Below, one piece after another: positions 1 through 4,932 of a stretch of DNA of 5,155 nt. A program made the translations under genes and the position numbers. Source of the DNA: Verrucomicrobia bacterium UBA6354. GTDB taxonomy: Bacteria > Verrucomicrobiota > Kiritimatiellia > RFP12 > UBA1067. Every line of letters begins with the position of its first letter. The first letter of the stretch is position 1. Under the pieces are notes generated by a model. That model did not search any database and was not told the origin of the DNA. It saw nothing but the letters and a program-made list of their open reading frames with translations. Location: contig DJRS01000072.1 of NCBI GenBank assembly GCA_002440145.1, positions 7,063 to 12,217 on the forward strand. Reading direction: 5' to 3'.

Positions 1-726
1 CGGATACCGGGTCTGTATTTCGCCGGGCAAATCAACGGCACGACCGGCTACGAGGAAGCCGCCGCGCAAGGCATTCTCGCGGGCATCAACGCCGCGTTCG
101 CGGCGAAAGGGGAGGAGCCGCTCGTCCTCAGCCGACAGGACGCCTATATCGGCGTGATGGTTGATGATCTCGTGACGAAGGGGACGGACGAGCCGTACCG
201 CATGTTCACAAGCCGGGCCGAGCGCCGCCTCTTGCTGCGGCAGGACAATGCTCGCTTCCGTCTTCTGGAAGCCGCCCGGCGCGTAGGAGTGGTCCCGGCG
301 GATTATTTGCGCGCGGCAGATCTCGCCCAAAGTTATCTGCAATCCGTCGACACGCTTCTCGCGAAGGGCAAAAAGGTGGACGCGGCGTTTGGCGCCGGGG
401 ACTTCGCCGCGGCGTTCGGTGACGCCGCACCCTTGGTCGCCCGGTACTTTCCGGTTGGGGATCTCGCACGCATTCGCTCGATACGCATACATTATGCGCC
501 CTATATCGAACAGGAGAAAAAGGCAGCTTTACGCGCGAAAATGGATGAAAACATCAAAATACCGCAGTGGCTCGATTATTCGAAATGCTTGGCGGTCCGT
601 TTTGAAAGCCGCGAAAAACTGATGAAGACGCGTCCGGAAACCTTGGCGCAGGCCGCCCGGATTCCGGGGGTCAACCCGGCGGACGTCGCGGTTTTGGCCA
701 TCCTCATCAAAAGGGGGCACATCTAG
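1..726 (+). CDS. mnmG: MnmG (GidA), tRNA uridine-5-carboxymethylaminomethyl modification enzyme, 3' part
   Basis: The 5' end lies outside the window; frame 1 is open from base 1 to the TAG at 724-726, giving 241 residues, roughly the last 40% of a protein that is about 630 residues in E. coli. MnmG is the FAD-dependent partner of the GTPase MnmE; together they install the cmnm5/nm5 group on wobble U34 of certain tRNAs in the cytoplasm. The visible part opens with the highly conserved end of the FAD-binding region (GLYFAGQINGTTGYEEAAAQ, residues 4-23), followed by the family block DEPYRMFTSRAERRLLLRQD, in which the usual Tyr of SRAEYRLLLR is Arg. The end is the helical C-terminal domain that binds MnmE and tRNA, with the typical RPETLAQAARIPGV segment near the C-terminus. 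mnmG commonly lies beside the origin; here dnaA follows directly and no rsmG is present. No clear terminator follows the stop. Confidence 0.97.
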   Translation, partial: RIPGLYFAGQINGTTGYEEAAAQGILAGINAAFAAKGEEPLVLSRQDAYIGVMVDDLVTKGTDEPYRMFTSRAERRLLLRQDNARFRLLEAARRVGVVPADYLRAADLAQSYLQSVDTLLAKGKKVDAAFGAGDFAAAFGDAAPLVARYFPVGDLARIRSIRIHYAPYIEQEKKAALRAKMDENIKIPQWLDYSKCLAVRFESREKLMKTRPETLAQAARIPGVNPADVAVLAILIKRGHI

Positions 727-748
727 GTTTTGCCGCGGCGGGAAAAAG

Positions 749-779
749 TTATCTACAGTCGCTGTCGATAAGTTGACAA
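749..779. promoter_or_regulatory. Convergent pair of DnaA-box-like sites upstream of dnaA (first part of the origin / autoregulation site)
   Basis: TTATCTACA lies at 749-757 on the + strand and TTATCGACA at 763-771 on the - strand. With their flanking G/C they form a dyad of two 10-base arms (TTATCTACAG and CTGTCGATAA) around TCG, with a single mismatch. A weaker third match (TTGTCAAC on the - strand) follows at 772-779. The same two half-sites recur downstream of dnaA. DnaA boxes upstream of dnaA usually allow autoregulation and, in bipartite origins, form the first subregion. That these are DnaA sites is inferred from similarity to TTATCCACA, from repetition and from position. Confidence 0.75.
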
Positions 780-796
780 TATTTGTTTGTTTTTTC

Positions 797-843
797 TTGG
801 TGCAATTTTCCGCGAAATATGGTATATTGTAGCCACCTATAAT
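797..843 (+). promoter_or_regulatory. Probable dnaA promoter
   Basis: Two candidate -10 elements precede dnaA. TATATT at 823-828 sits in a context (GTATATTGT) resembling the dnaN -10 context (GATATACTAT) and would leave a leader of about 27 bases. A perfect TATAAT lies at 838-843 but would leave only about 12 bases before the ATG. No strong -35 sits at the ideal distance: TTGGTG at 797-802 is 20 bases from the first -10, and GTGCAA at 800-805 is at 17 bases but matches only 3 of 6. The perfect TTGACA at 773-778 is too far from either -10. The DnaA-box dyad at 749-771 lies just upstream, which suggests control by DnaA. Confidence 0.5.
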
Positions 844-861
844 TTGAGTGAACGAACGAGA

Positions 862-2292
862 ATGAGTACAGAAGCCAATTCCGGTGCGACAAACGACCTG
901 TGGACGAGGTCGCTCGCCATTTACGTTTCCACGCTGCCGACGGAAGAAGAGAAGCAGCAAGCGGAGCGGTATTTCAAGATGATCACGCGCGTTTCGGCTG
1001 AGGAGGGCGTCTTCCATGTGCTGACGAGCAACGCCTACGCCGCGGAGTATTTGGGGAGCCATTTCAGCGACAAGATCGCCAGCTGCATCGTTCTGGCGGG
1101 CGGCCCGAAGGATTGCAAGATCGCATTCGCCTGCGATCCGTCGGCCCAGCAGAAGATCATCGCGCCCAAATACGAAGAAACGGCGGAAAATCCCGCGAAA
1201 AGGGGACAAGGGGGGGCGTCCGGCCCGGCCATGATTTCCACCTTGCCGCTGGACCCGAGCTACACGTTCCAGGAATTCGTGGAGGGACCGTCCAACAGCT
1301 GGGCGTTCGCTTCCGCGAAGGGTGTGGCGACCCACCCGGGCGAGAAGGGGCTCAATCCGCTCTTCATCCACGGGGGCACGGGGCTCGGCAAGACGCACCT
1401 CATGCAGGCCATCGGCAACGAAATCCTGCGGACGAATCCGAAAATGTCGGTCTGCTATCTGACGGCGGAAACGTTCCTGAACGAGTACGTCAACGCGATT
1501 TCGAACAACGAAGGCGAGAAATTGCGCCAAAGGTACCGTTTTTTCGACGTTTTGCTGATCGACGACATCCAGTTTCTGCAGCGCGGCAAACAGTGCCAGG
1601 AGGAATTCTTCAACACCTTCAACTATTTGACCACACAGCACAAGCAGATCGTCATGACGTCGGACGTTTCGCCCAAGAACCTGTCGGCTTTGGATGCGCG
1701 GCTCATTTCGCGCTTCATGGGGGGGATGGTGCAGGAAATCGAGGCGCCCGGCTACGAAACGCGCCTGGCGATCTTGAAGAAAAAATCCGAATACAAGCGT
1801 CCGCAAGTACCCGAAAAGGTACTTGAATTCCTGGCGGAGAAGATCAACAGCCATGTGCGCGCCATGGAAGGGGCCCTCGCGAAGGTGACGGTCATGATGC
1901 AGATGAATCCGTCCATAACCTTCTCGAAAGAGTCGCTTTCGCTGCTTTTGAAGGATTTCATCGAGAAAGACCAGAATCTGCGGCGGCTGACGGTGCGGGA
2001 AATCCAGGAGAGCGTCGCGAAGAAGTTCAACGTCACGCTGGCGCAGATCGTCTCGAACGACCGTTCGGCGACCTACGTGACGCCGCGGCAGTTGGCGATG
2101 TACATCGCGCGGAAGTACTCCTCCAACACCCTCATGGAAATCTCGAAGGAATTCAACAAGAAGCACGCGACCGTCGTGTACAACGTGAAAACGATGGAAA
2201 AGCGGCTGGACACGGAACCGGCTTTGCGCGGGGCCTTGGAGGAGGTTTTGTCCGAATTCGGGTATTCCACGGCGGACGCGCCGGGGTGTTGA
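862..2292 (+). CDS. dnaA: DnaA, chromosomal replication initiator
   Basis: This 476-residue AAA+ ATPase binds origin boxes and melts DNA to load the replicative helicase. Domain I (about 1-95) and a short linker (about 95-128) precede the AAA+ core, which begins near LDPSYTFQEFVEGPSN (Y134). Walker A is GGTGLGKTH (171-179, K177), Walker B LLIDDIQ (D234, D235), sensor I TSD (266-268), the box VII arginine finger SRF (R284) and sensor II HVRAMEGAL (R333). Domain IV (about 375-476) is a divergent helix-turn-helix: the signature helix reads FNKKHATVVYNVK (431-443) where E. coli has GGRDHTTVLHACR. By alignment, the base-reading residues P423, D433 and T435 of E. coli become M425, K434 and A436, while R399 (R401) and H434 (H435) are kept. 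ATG 862 was chosen because family similarity starts after it. The frame stays open upstream with TTG codons (787, 844), but these would overlap the promoter. No clear Shine-Dalgarno precedes the ATG. The stop codon lies inside a box-like repeat. Confidence 0.97.
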   Translation: MSTEANSGATNDLWTRSLAIYVSTLPTEEEKQQAERYFKMITRVSAEEGVFHVLTSNAYAAEYLGSHFSDKIASCIVLAGGPKDCKIAFACDPSAQQKIIAPKYEETAENPAKRGQGGASGPAMISTLPLDPSYTFQEFVEGPSNSWAFASAKGVATHPGEKGLNPLFIHGGTGLGKTHLMQAIGNEILRTNPKMSVCYLTAETFLNEYVNAISNNEGEKLRQRYRFFDVLLIDDIQFLQRGKQCQEEFFNTFNYLTTQHKQIVMTSDVSPKNLSALDARLISRFMGGMVQEIEAPGYETRLAILKKKSEYKRPQVPEKVLEFLAEKINSHVRAMEGALAKVTVMMQMNPSITFSKESLSLLLKDFIEKDQNLRRLTVREIQESVAKKFNVTLAQIVSNDRSATYVTPRQLAMYIARKYSSNTLMEISKEFNKKHATVVYNVKTMEKRLDTEPALRGALEEVLSEFGYSTADAPGC

Positions 2293-2365
2293 CAACTATC
2301 TACAAGGCTGTCGACAACCCCGCCGTTTATCTACGGCTGTCGACAAACCGGGAGACTTGCCGACA
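2287..2365. repeat. Array of six DnaA-box-like 9-mers
   Basis: Read in the box direction, the sites are: TTGTCAACA (2287-2295, -), CTATCTACA (2296-2304, +), TTGTCGACA (2309-2317, -), TTATCTACG (2327-2335, +), TTGTCGACA (2338-2346, -) and TTGCCGACA (2357-2365, +). Plus and minus sites alternate. The + sites start 31 and 30 bases apart, about three helical turns. The two middle convergent pairs are near copies of each other, each carrying GCTGTCGACAA, and they echo the dyad upstream of dnaA. The first site spans the dnaA stop codon at 2290-2292. Confidence 0.8.
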
Positions 2366-2442
2366 TGAATCGAAATTCCGTTTGCCGCGTCCTCAACAGC
2401 CGGAAGGCGGCGATCCCCGCTGAAAACGGGGCTCCGCGCGGG
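2366..2442. other. GC-rich spacer inside the origin with a small hairpin
   Basis: This stretch between the box array and the last box has no gene or box. It contains a 5-bp stem (CCCCG 2415-2419 with CGGGG 2427-2431, loop CTGAAAA) and an 8-base palindrome CCGCGCGG at 2434-2441 just before the last box. The hairpin has no following T-run, so it is not called a terminator for dnaA. Confidence 0.4.
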
Positions 2443-2451
2443 TTATCTACA
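2443..2451 (+). promoter_or_regulatory. Perfect TTATCTACA box next to the unwinding region
   Basis: This box is identical to the upstream site at 749-757 and points into the AT-rich tract. The CTA repeats begin 11 bases after it, at 2463. In the Bacillus-type basal unwinding arrangement, the box next to the trios is where the DnaA filament starts, so this is the likely nucleation site. Confidence 0.75.
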
Positions 2452-2512
2452 TATTGAAATTCCTACTACTGTAAACTTTACTTTATATTCTATCATCTAT
2501 TTGATATACTAT
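2452..2512. other. AT-rich DNA unwinding element with DnaA-trio-like repeats
   Basis: The 61 bases contain 13 G or C (about 21%), far below the surrounding sequence. Starting at 2463 the + strand reads CTA CTA CTG, followed by further pyrimidine-T-A triplets such as TTA (2478-2480), CTA (2490-2492) and CTA (2497-2499). The complementary strand therefore presents 3'-GAT-GAT-GAC, matching the known DnaA-trio pattern 3'-(G/A)AT in which DnaA engages single strands. The bases that are not A or T are mostly C on the + strand (10 C, 3 G). The tract also holds the dnaN promoter. Confidence 0.75.
2482..2510 (+). promoter_or_regulatory. Probable dnaN promoter
   Basis: A -10 TATACT (2505-2510) lies 17 bases after TTTATA (2482-2487), which matches 4 of 6 positions of TTGACA. 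Transcription would start near 2517. A box-like site TTACCGACA (2514-2522, - strand), which also forms half of the small inverted repeat TGTCG/CGACA (2514-2518 and 2525-2529), covers the expected start and could be a repression site. Confidence 0.6.
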
Positions 2513-2531
2513 GTGTCGGTAAATCGACATA

Positions 2532-2538
2532 AGAGGAA
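2532..2538 (+). promoter_or_regulatory. Ribosome binding site of dnaN
   Basis: The purine-rich AGAGGAA precedes ATG 2547 by 8 bases and supports this start. dnaA lacks a comparable site. Confidence 0.75.
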
Positions 2539-2546
2539 AAACCGAA

Positions 2547-3641
2547 ATGAAGTTCACATTGACGCGCACGCAGTTTCTGGATGGTCTGAAGGCCGTACTG
2601 AACATCGTACCCAACCGGAGCACGACGCCGATCTTGCAGAACGTCCTTCTGGAGGCGGCGGGGGACAAGCTGAAAATGCGCACGACGAGCATAGACATCA
2701 CCGTTTGCAGCGAGGTGGACTGCACGGTGCAGGAACCGGGCGCGACGACTCTGCCGGTCAAACTGCTCTTCAATTCCGTGGCCAAGGCGGTGGAAGGGCT
2801 CGTTGAAGTGACGGTGGACGAAAACGAAAGCGCCAAGATCGTCGCCGGTTCGGCCACCTACATGCTGCCGGGGATGCCGGCGAAGGACTACCCGCCCCTT
2901 CCCGAGACGGCGGACCCGCTCAGCTACACCCTGCCGCTGGCGACCATGAAGGAGATTCTCCGCAAAACCTCCTATGCCGCGTCGACGGACGAGACGCGCC
3001 GCGCGATCAGCGGCGTCCTTTTGCGCTTCAAGGACCAGAAACTGACGGCTGTGGCGACGGACGGGCGGCGCATGGCCATGGTGGAGTACGAGGTGGAATT
3101 CCCCGCCGGAAGCGAAAGCGAGTGCATTTTGCCCAACCGGGCGGTGCAGGAGCTCCAGCGCACGCCTGCTTCCGAAGGGGATGTCGTCATCGAGATCAAG
3201 GGCACGCAAATCTGCTTCACGTTCGGCAAACTGCAGCTTTACGCCAAACTGATCGACGAAACTTACCCGAATTTCTATCAGGTCATCCCGCAGGAACTGA
3301 AGGAGCGCATTGTCGTCGACCGCCAGCAGCTTCTGGACGTCCTCGACCGCGTGAACATCATGAGCACGGACACCGTCCATTCGACGCGCTTCATCTTCGA
3401 GTCCGACCTTTTGACGGTGACGTCCGCCGCGGGCGAAACGACTTCCGCGCGCGACGAGGTGCCGATCAAGTACAAAGGCGAAAAAATCGAAATCATGCTG
3501 AATCCCGTCTACGTCATGGAGCCCCTGCGCGCGATCGACGACGACGAGGTGGCGATCGAACTGAAGGACGGCCAATCCCCGGCGCTGATCAAGTGTTCCA
3601 TTCCGTTCCTCTACGTGCTGATGCCCCTGCGCGTGCATTGA
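2547..3641 (+). CDS. dnaN: DnaN, DNA polymerase III beta sliding clamp
   Basis: The 364-residue product matches the usual clamp length of about 365-380. The protein dimerises into a ring around DNA and tethers polymerase III and other clamp-binding partners. Three repeated clamp folds are expected at about 1-120, 121-245 and 246-364. Recognisable family blocks are the N-terminal MKFTLTRTQFLDGLKAVLNI and NRSTTPILQNVLLEA, the central VATDGRRMAM (169-178, usually ATDGHRLA), LYAKLIDETYPNFYQVIP, and the C-terminal YVLMPLRVH (ending at 364), whose M-P-L-R residues line the partner-binding pocket. ATG 2547 has a good ribosome binding site and matches the usual N-terminus. The gene appears to have its own promoter within the origin and to lead a transcription unit with the methyltransferase 40 bases downstream, where recF is found in many bacteria. 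Confidence 0.97.
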   Translation: MKFTLTRTQFLDGLKAVLNIVPNRSTTPILQNVLLEAAGDKLKMRTTSIDITVCSEVDCTVQEPGATTLPVKLLFNSVAKAVEGLVEVTVDENESAKIVAGSATYMLPGMPAKDYPPLPETADPLSYTLPLATMKEILRKTSYAASTDETRRAISGVLLRFKDQKLTAVATDGRRMAMVEYEVEFPAGSESECILPNRAVQELQRTPASEGDVVIEIKGTQICFTFGKLQLYAKLIDETYPNFYQVIPQELKERIVVDRQQLLDVLDRVNIMSTDTVHSTRFIFESDLLTVTSAAGETTSARDEVPIKYKGEKIEIMLNPVYVMEPLRAIDDDEVAIELKDGQSPALIKCSIPFLYVLMPLRVH

Positions 3642-3685
3642 TGCGCGGACGGTCGTTTTCGAAAGGTAAAAAGGTAAACCCATGA
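3641..3685 (+). other. Possible 14-codon mini-ORF bridging dnaN and the methyltransferase
   Basis: ATG 3641-3643 shares its A with the dnaN stop (TGATG), and the frame ends in a TGA (3683-3685) that overlaps the next start as ATGA. It would encode the basic peptide MRGRSFSKGKKVNP. Such back-to-back overlaps can couple translation along a message. It may equally be chance: there is no conservation evidence, and the downstream gene has its own AAGG site. Confidence 0.2.
3662..3674 (+). promoter_or_regulatory. Tandem purine-rich ribosome binding site of the methyltransferase gene
   Basis: AAAGG at 3662-3666 and AAAGG at 3670-3674 form a short tandem repeat. The second lies 7 bases before ATG 3682 and supports that start. 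Confidence 0.6.
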
Positions 3686-4932
3686 AACTCTGGACGGACA
3701 AGAACTACCCGATCATCCTATCGTGCGCAAAGGAACTTTCCCGATGGACGGAGAAAGAGGTGCGCGCGATGGGGTACGTTCCCGTTGAAGTTACGGAAAA
3801 CACGGTCGTCGTGCGCGGGGCTATGCGCGACGTCATGCGCCTGAACCTGCAGCTCCGCACGGCCCACCGGGTTCTCGTGCCGCTCTTGCGGGCGGACTGC
3901 CACAACATCCGCGACCTTTACGAACTCGCCCATTCGATCGACTGGGAGAATCTTTTGGAGGCGGACGGCTACTTCTCGGTGTCGTCCATCGTCCACAACC
4001 ACACGATCCGCGACACGCGCATTCCCTCGCTCTACACGAAAGACGCGATCGCCGACCGCATGCGCGAAAAATGCCAGCGGCGCCCTGATTCGGGCGGCGA
4101 GAACATCGGCGCGGCGGTTTTCGTCTATTGGGAGCGCAACGAGGTCATCATCTACCTCGACACGTCGGGCGAACCCCTGTCCAAGCGCGGCTACCGCAAG
4201 ATCCCCGGTTCCGCGCCCATGCAGGAAACGCTCGCGGCGGCCTGTCTCATGGCGCTGGGGTGGAAGGGCGACCGCCCCTTCGTCTCGCCCATGTGCGGGA
4301 GCGGCACGCCCGCCATCGAAGCGGCCATGCTCGCCATGAACAAGGCCCCCGGCGCGCTCAAGTCGCATTTCGCCTTCCAGTCCATAAAGGGCTATACGCG
4401 CATCCTTCCCGGCGAAAAAGCGCCGCGCGTCGCTCCACGGCAGAAAGCCGGCGCCACACCCGAGCAGATCTGGAAGGAGATGCTCCTCGACGCCAAGGAC
4501 GCGGAACGCCGCGAAGGCCTCCCGACGATCGTCGCGACCGACATTTCGCCGGAAGCGGTCGGCAACGCACAGATAAACGCGCATGCCGCGGGCGTGTTCG
4601 ACGCGATAGACTTCCAGCCCTGCGATTTCGCCCTGACGCCCATCCCGGAAGAGAAGGGGACGATCTTCTTCAATCCCGAATACGGCATCCGTCTCGGAAC
4701 CTATGAGGAACTGGCGCCTGTCTACGCCCGCATGGGCGTGTTCATGCGCGAAAAGTGCGCCGGCTGGCAGGGAAGCGTCATCACGGGCAGTCCTGAACTC
4801 GCCAAGTGCGTCGAGCTCGAATACACAAAACGCATACCCTTTTTCAACGGTCCCATAGACTGCCGCCTCTTCATTTACGAAGGCTGCAAAGGAAAAATCG
4901 CCGCGAAAAGCGAAGATGAGAGCACAAAATGA
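3682..4932 (+). CDS. rlmL: RlmL-type THUMP-domain 23S rRNA guanine-N2 methyltransferase
   Basis: The 416-residue product aligns along its length with the N-terminal RlmL half of E. coli RlmKL, which makes m2G2445 in 23S rRNA from S-adenosylmethionine; Bacillus YpsC is the same family. No RlmK half is present. A ferredoxin-like and THUMP region occupies about 1-155. The linker has LDTSGEPLSKRGYRK and APMQETLAAA (E. coli LDLSGDGLHLRGYRD and APIKETLAAA). The Rossmann methyltransferase domain has motif I SPMCGSGTPAIEAA (202-215; usual DPMCGSGT) and an acidic motif II in ATDIS (D287). The catalytic motif IV is NPEYG (331-335), where the family usually has NPPYG. NGPIDC near the C-terminus matches the family ending. 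About 25 extra residues (about 242-266) separate motif I from motif II relative to E. coli. The family is secure; the exact target base is inferred. The stop overlaps the next start. Confidence 0.85.
   Translation: MKLWTDKNYPIILSCAKELSRWTEKEVRAMGYVPVEVTENTVVVRGAMRDVMRLNLQLRTAHRVLVPLLRADCHNIRDLYELAHSIDWENLLEADGYFSVSSIVHNHTIRDTRIPSLYTKDAIADRMREKCQRRPDSGGENIGAAVFVYWERNEVIIYLDTSGEPLSKRGYRKIPGSAPMQETLAAACLMALGWKGDRPFVSPMCGSGTPAIEAAMLAMNKAPGALKSHFAFQSIKGYTRILPGEKAPRVAPRQKAGATPEQIWKEMLLDAKDAERREGLPTIVATDISPEAVGNAQINAHAAGVFDAIDFQPCDFALTPIPEEKGTIFFNPEYGIRLGTYEELAPVYARMGVFMREKCAGWQGSVITGSPELAKCVELEYTKRIPFFNGPIDCRLFIYEGCKGKIAAKSEDESTK

Larger units (their letters stand above)
2287..2522. other. oriC: Probable chromosomal replication origin (oriC), dnaA-dnaN intergenic part
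   Basis: The dnaA-dnaN gap has the parts of a bacterial origin in order: a dense array of DnaA-box-like 9-mers at 2287-2365, a GC-rich spacer at 2366-2442, a last perfect TTATCTACA at 2443-2451, then an AT-rich tract with CTA repeats at 2452-2512. No canonical TTATCCACA occurs; the repeats follow TTRTCKACA. With the box pair at 749-779, dnaA is flanked on both sides by box clusters, the arrangement called bipartite in Bacillus and Helicobacter. The call rests on gene context and repeat pattern; function is inferred. Confidence 0.88.

Noticed and set aside
333..341. TTATCTGCA inside mnmG as a further DnaA box
   Set aside because: It is a single near-match inside coding sequence with no neighbouring sites; chance is likely.
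728..747. TTTT...AAAA flanked GC-rich palindrome after mnmG as a terminator
   Set aside because: The GC core pairs poorly around a 3-base loop and there is no T-run downstream on the + strand.
773..778. Perfect TTGACA as the dnaA -35
   Set aside because: The candidate -10 elements are 44 or more bases downstream and nothing -10-like lies at 16-18 bases; it more likely belongs to a box-like repeat (TTGACAA, as at 2289-2295).
899..907. TGTGGACGA in dnaA (reverse TCGTCCACA) as a near-canonical box
   Set aside because: It has two mismatches to TTATCCACA and is isolated in coding sequence; it does not support use of the classical box.
1210..1216. Run of seven G in the dnaA linker as a phase-variable tract
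   Set aside because: It is short, lies in an essential gene where frameshifts would be lethal, and the frame is intact.
529..2295. A long open frame (588 codons) on the - strand opposite dnaA
   Set aside because: It is an Arg/His-rich antisense shadow of a GC-rich gene, with no recognisable domains; the + strand is clearly dnaA.
2415..2431. Hairpin CCCCG/CGGGG as a dnaA terminator
   Set aside because: The stem is only 5 bp and no T-run follows on either strand.
2493..3701. A 402-codon open frame on the - strand opposite dnaN
   Set aside because: It has the same shadow composition, and dnaN on the + strand has full family similarity and a ribosome binding site.
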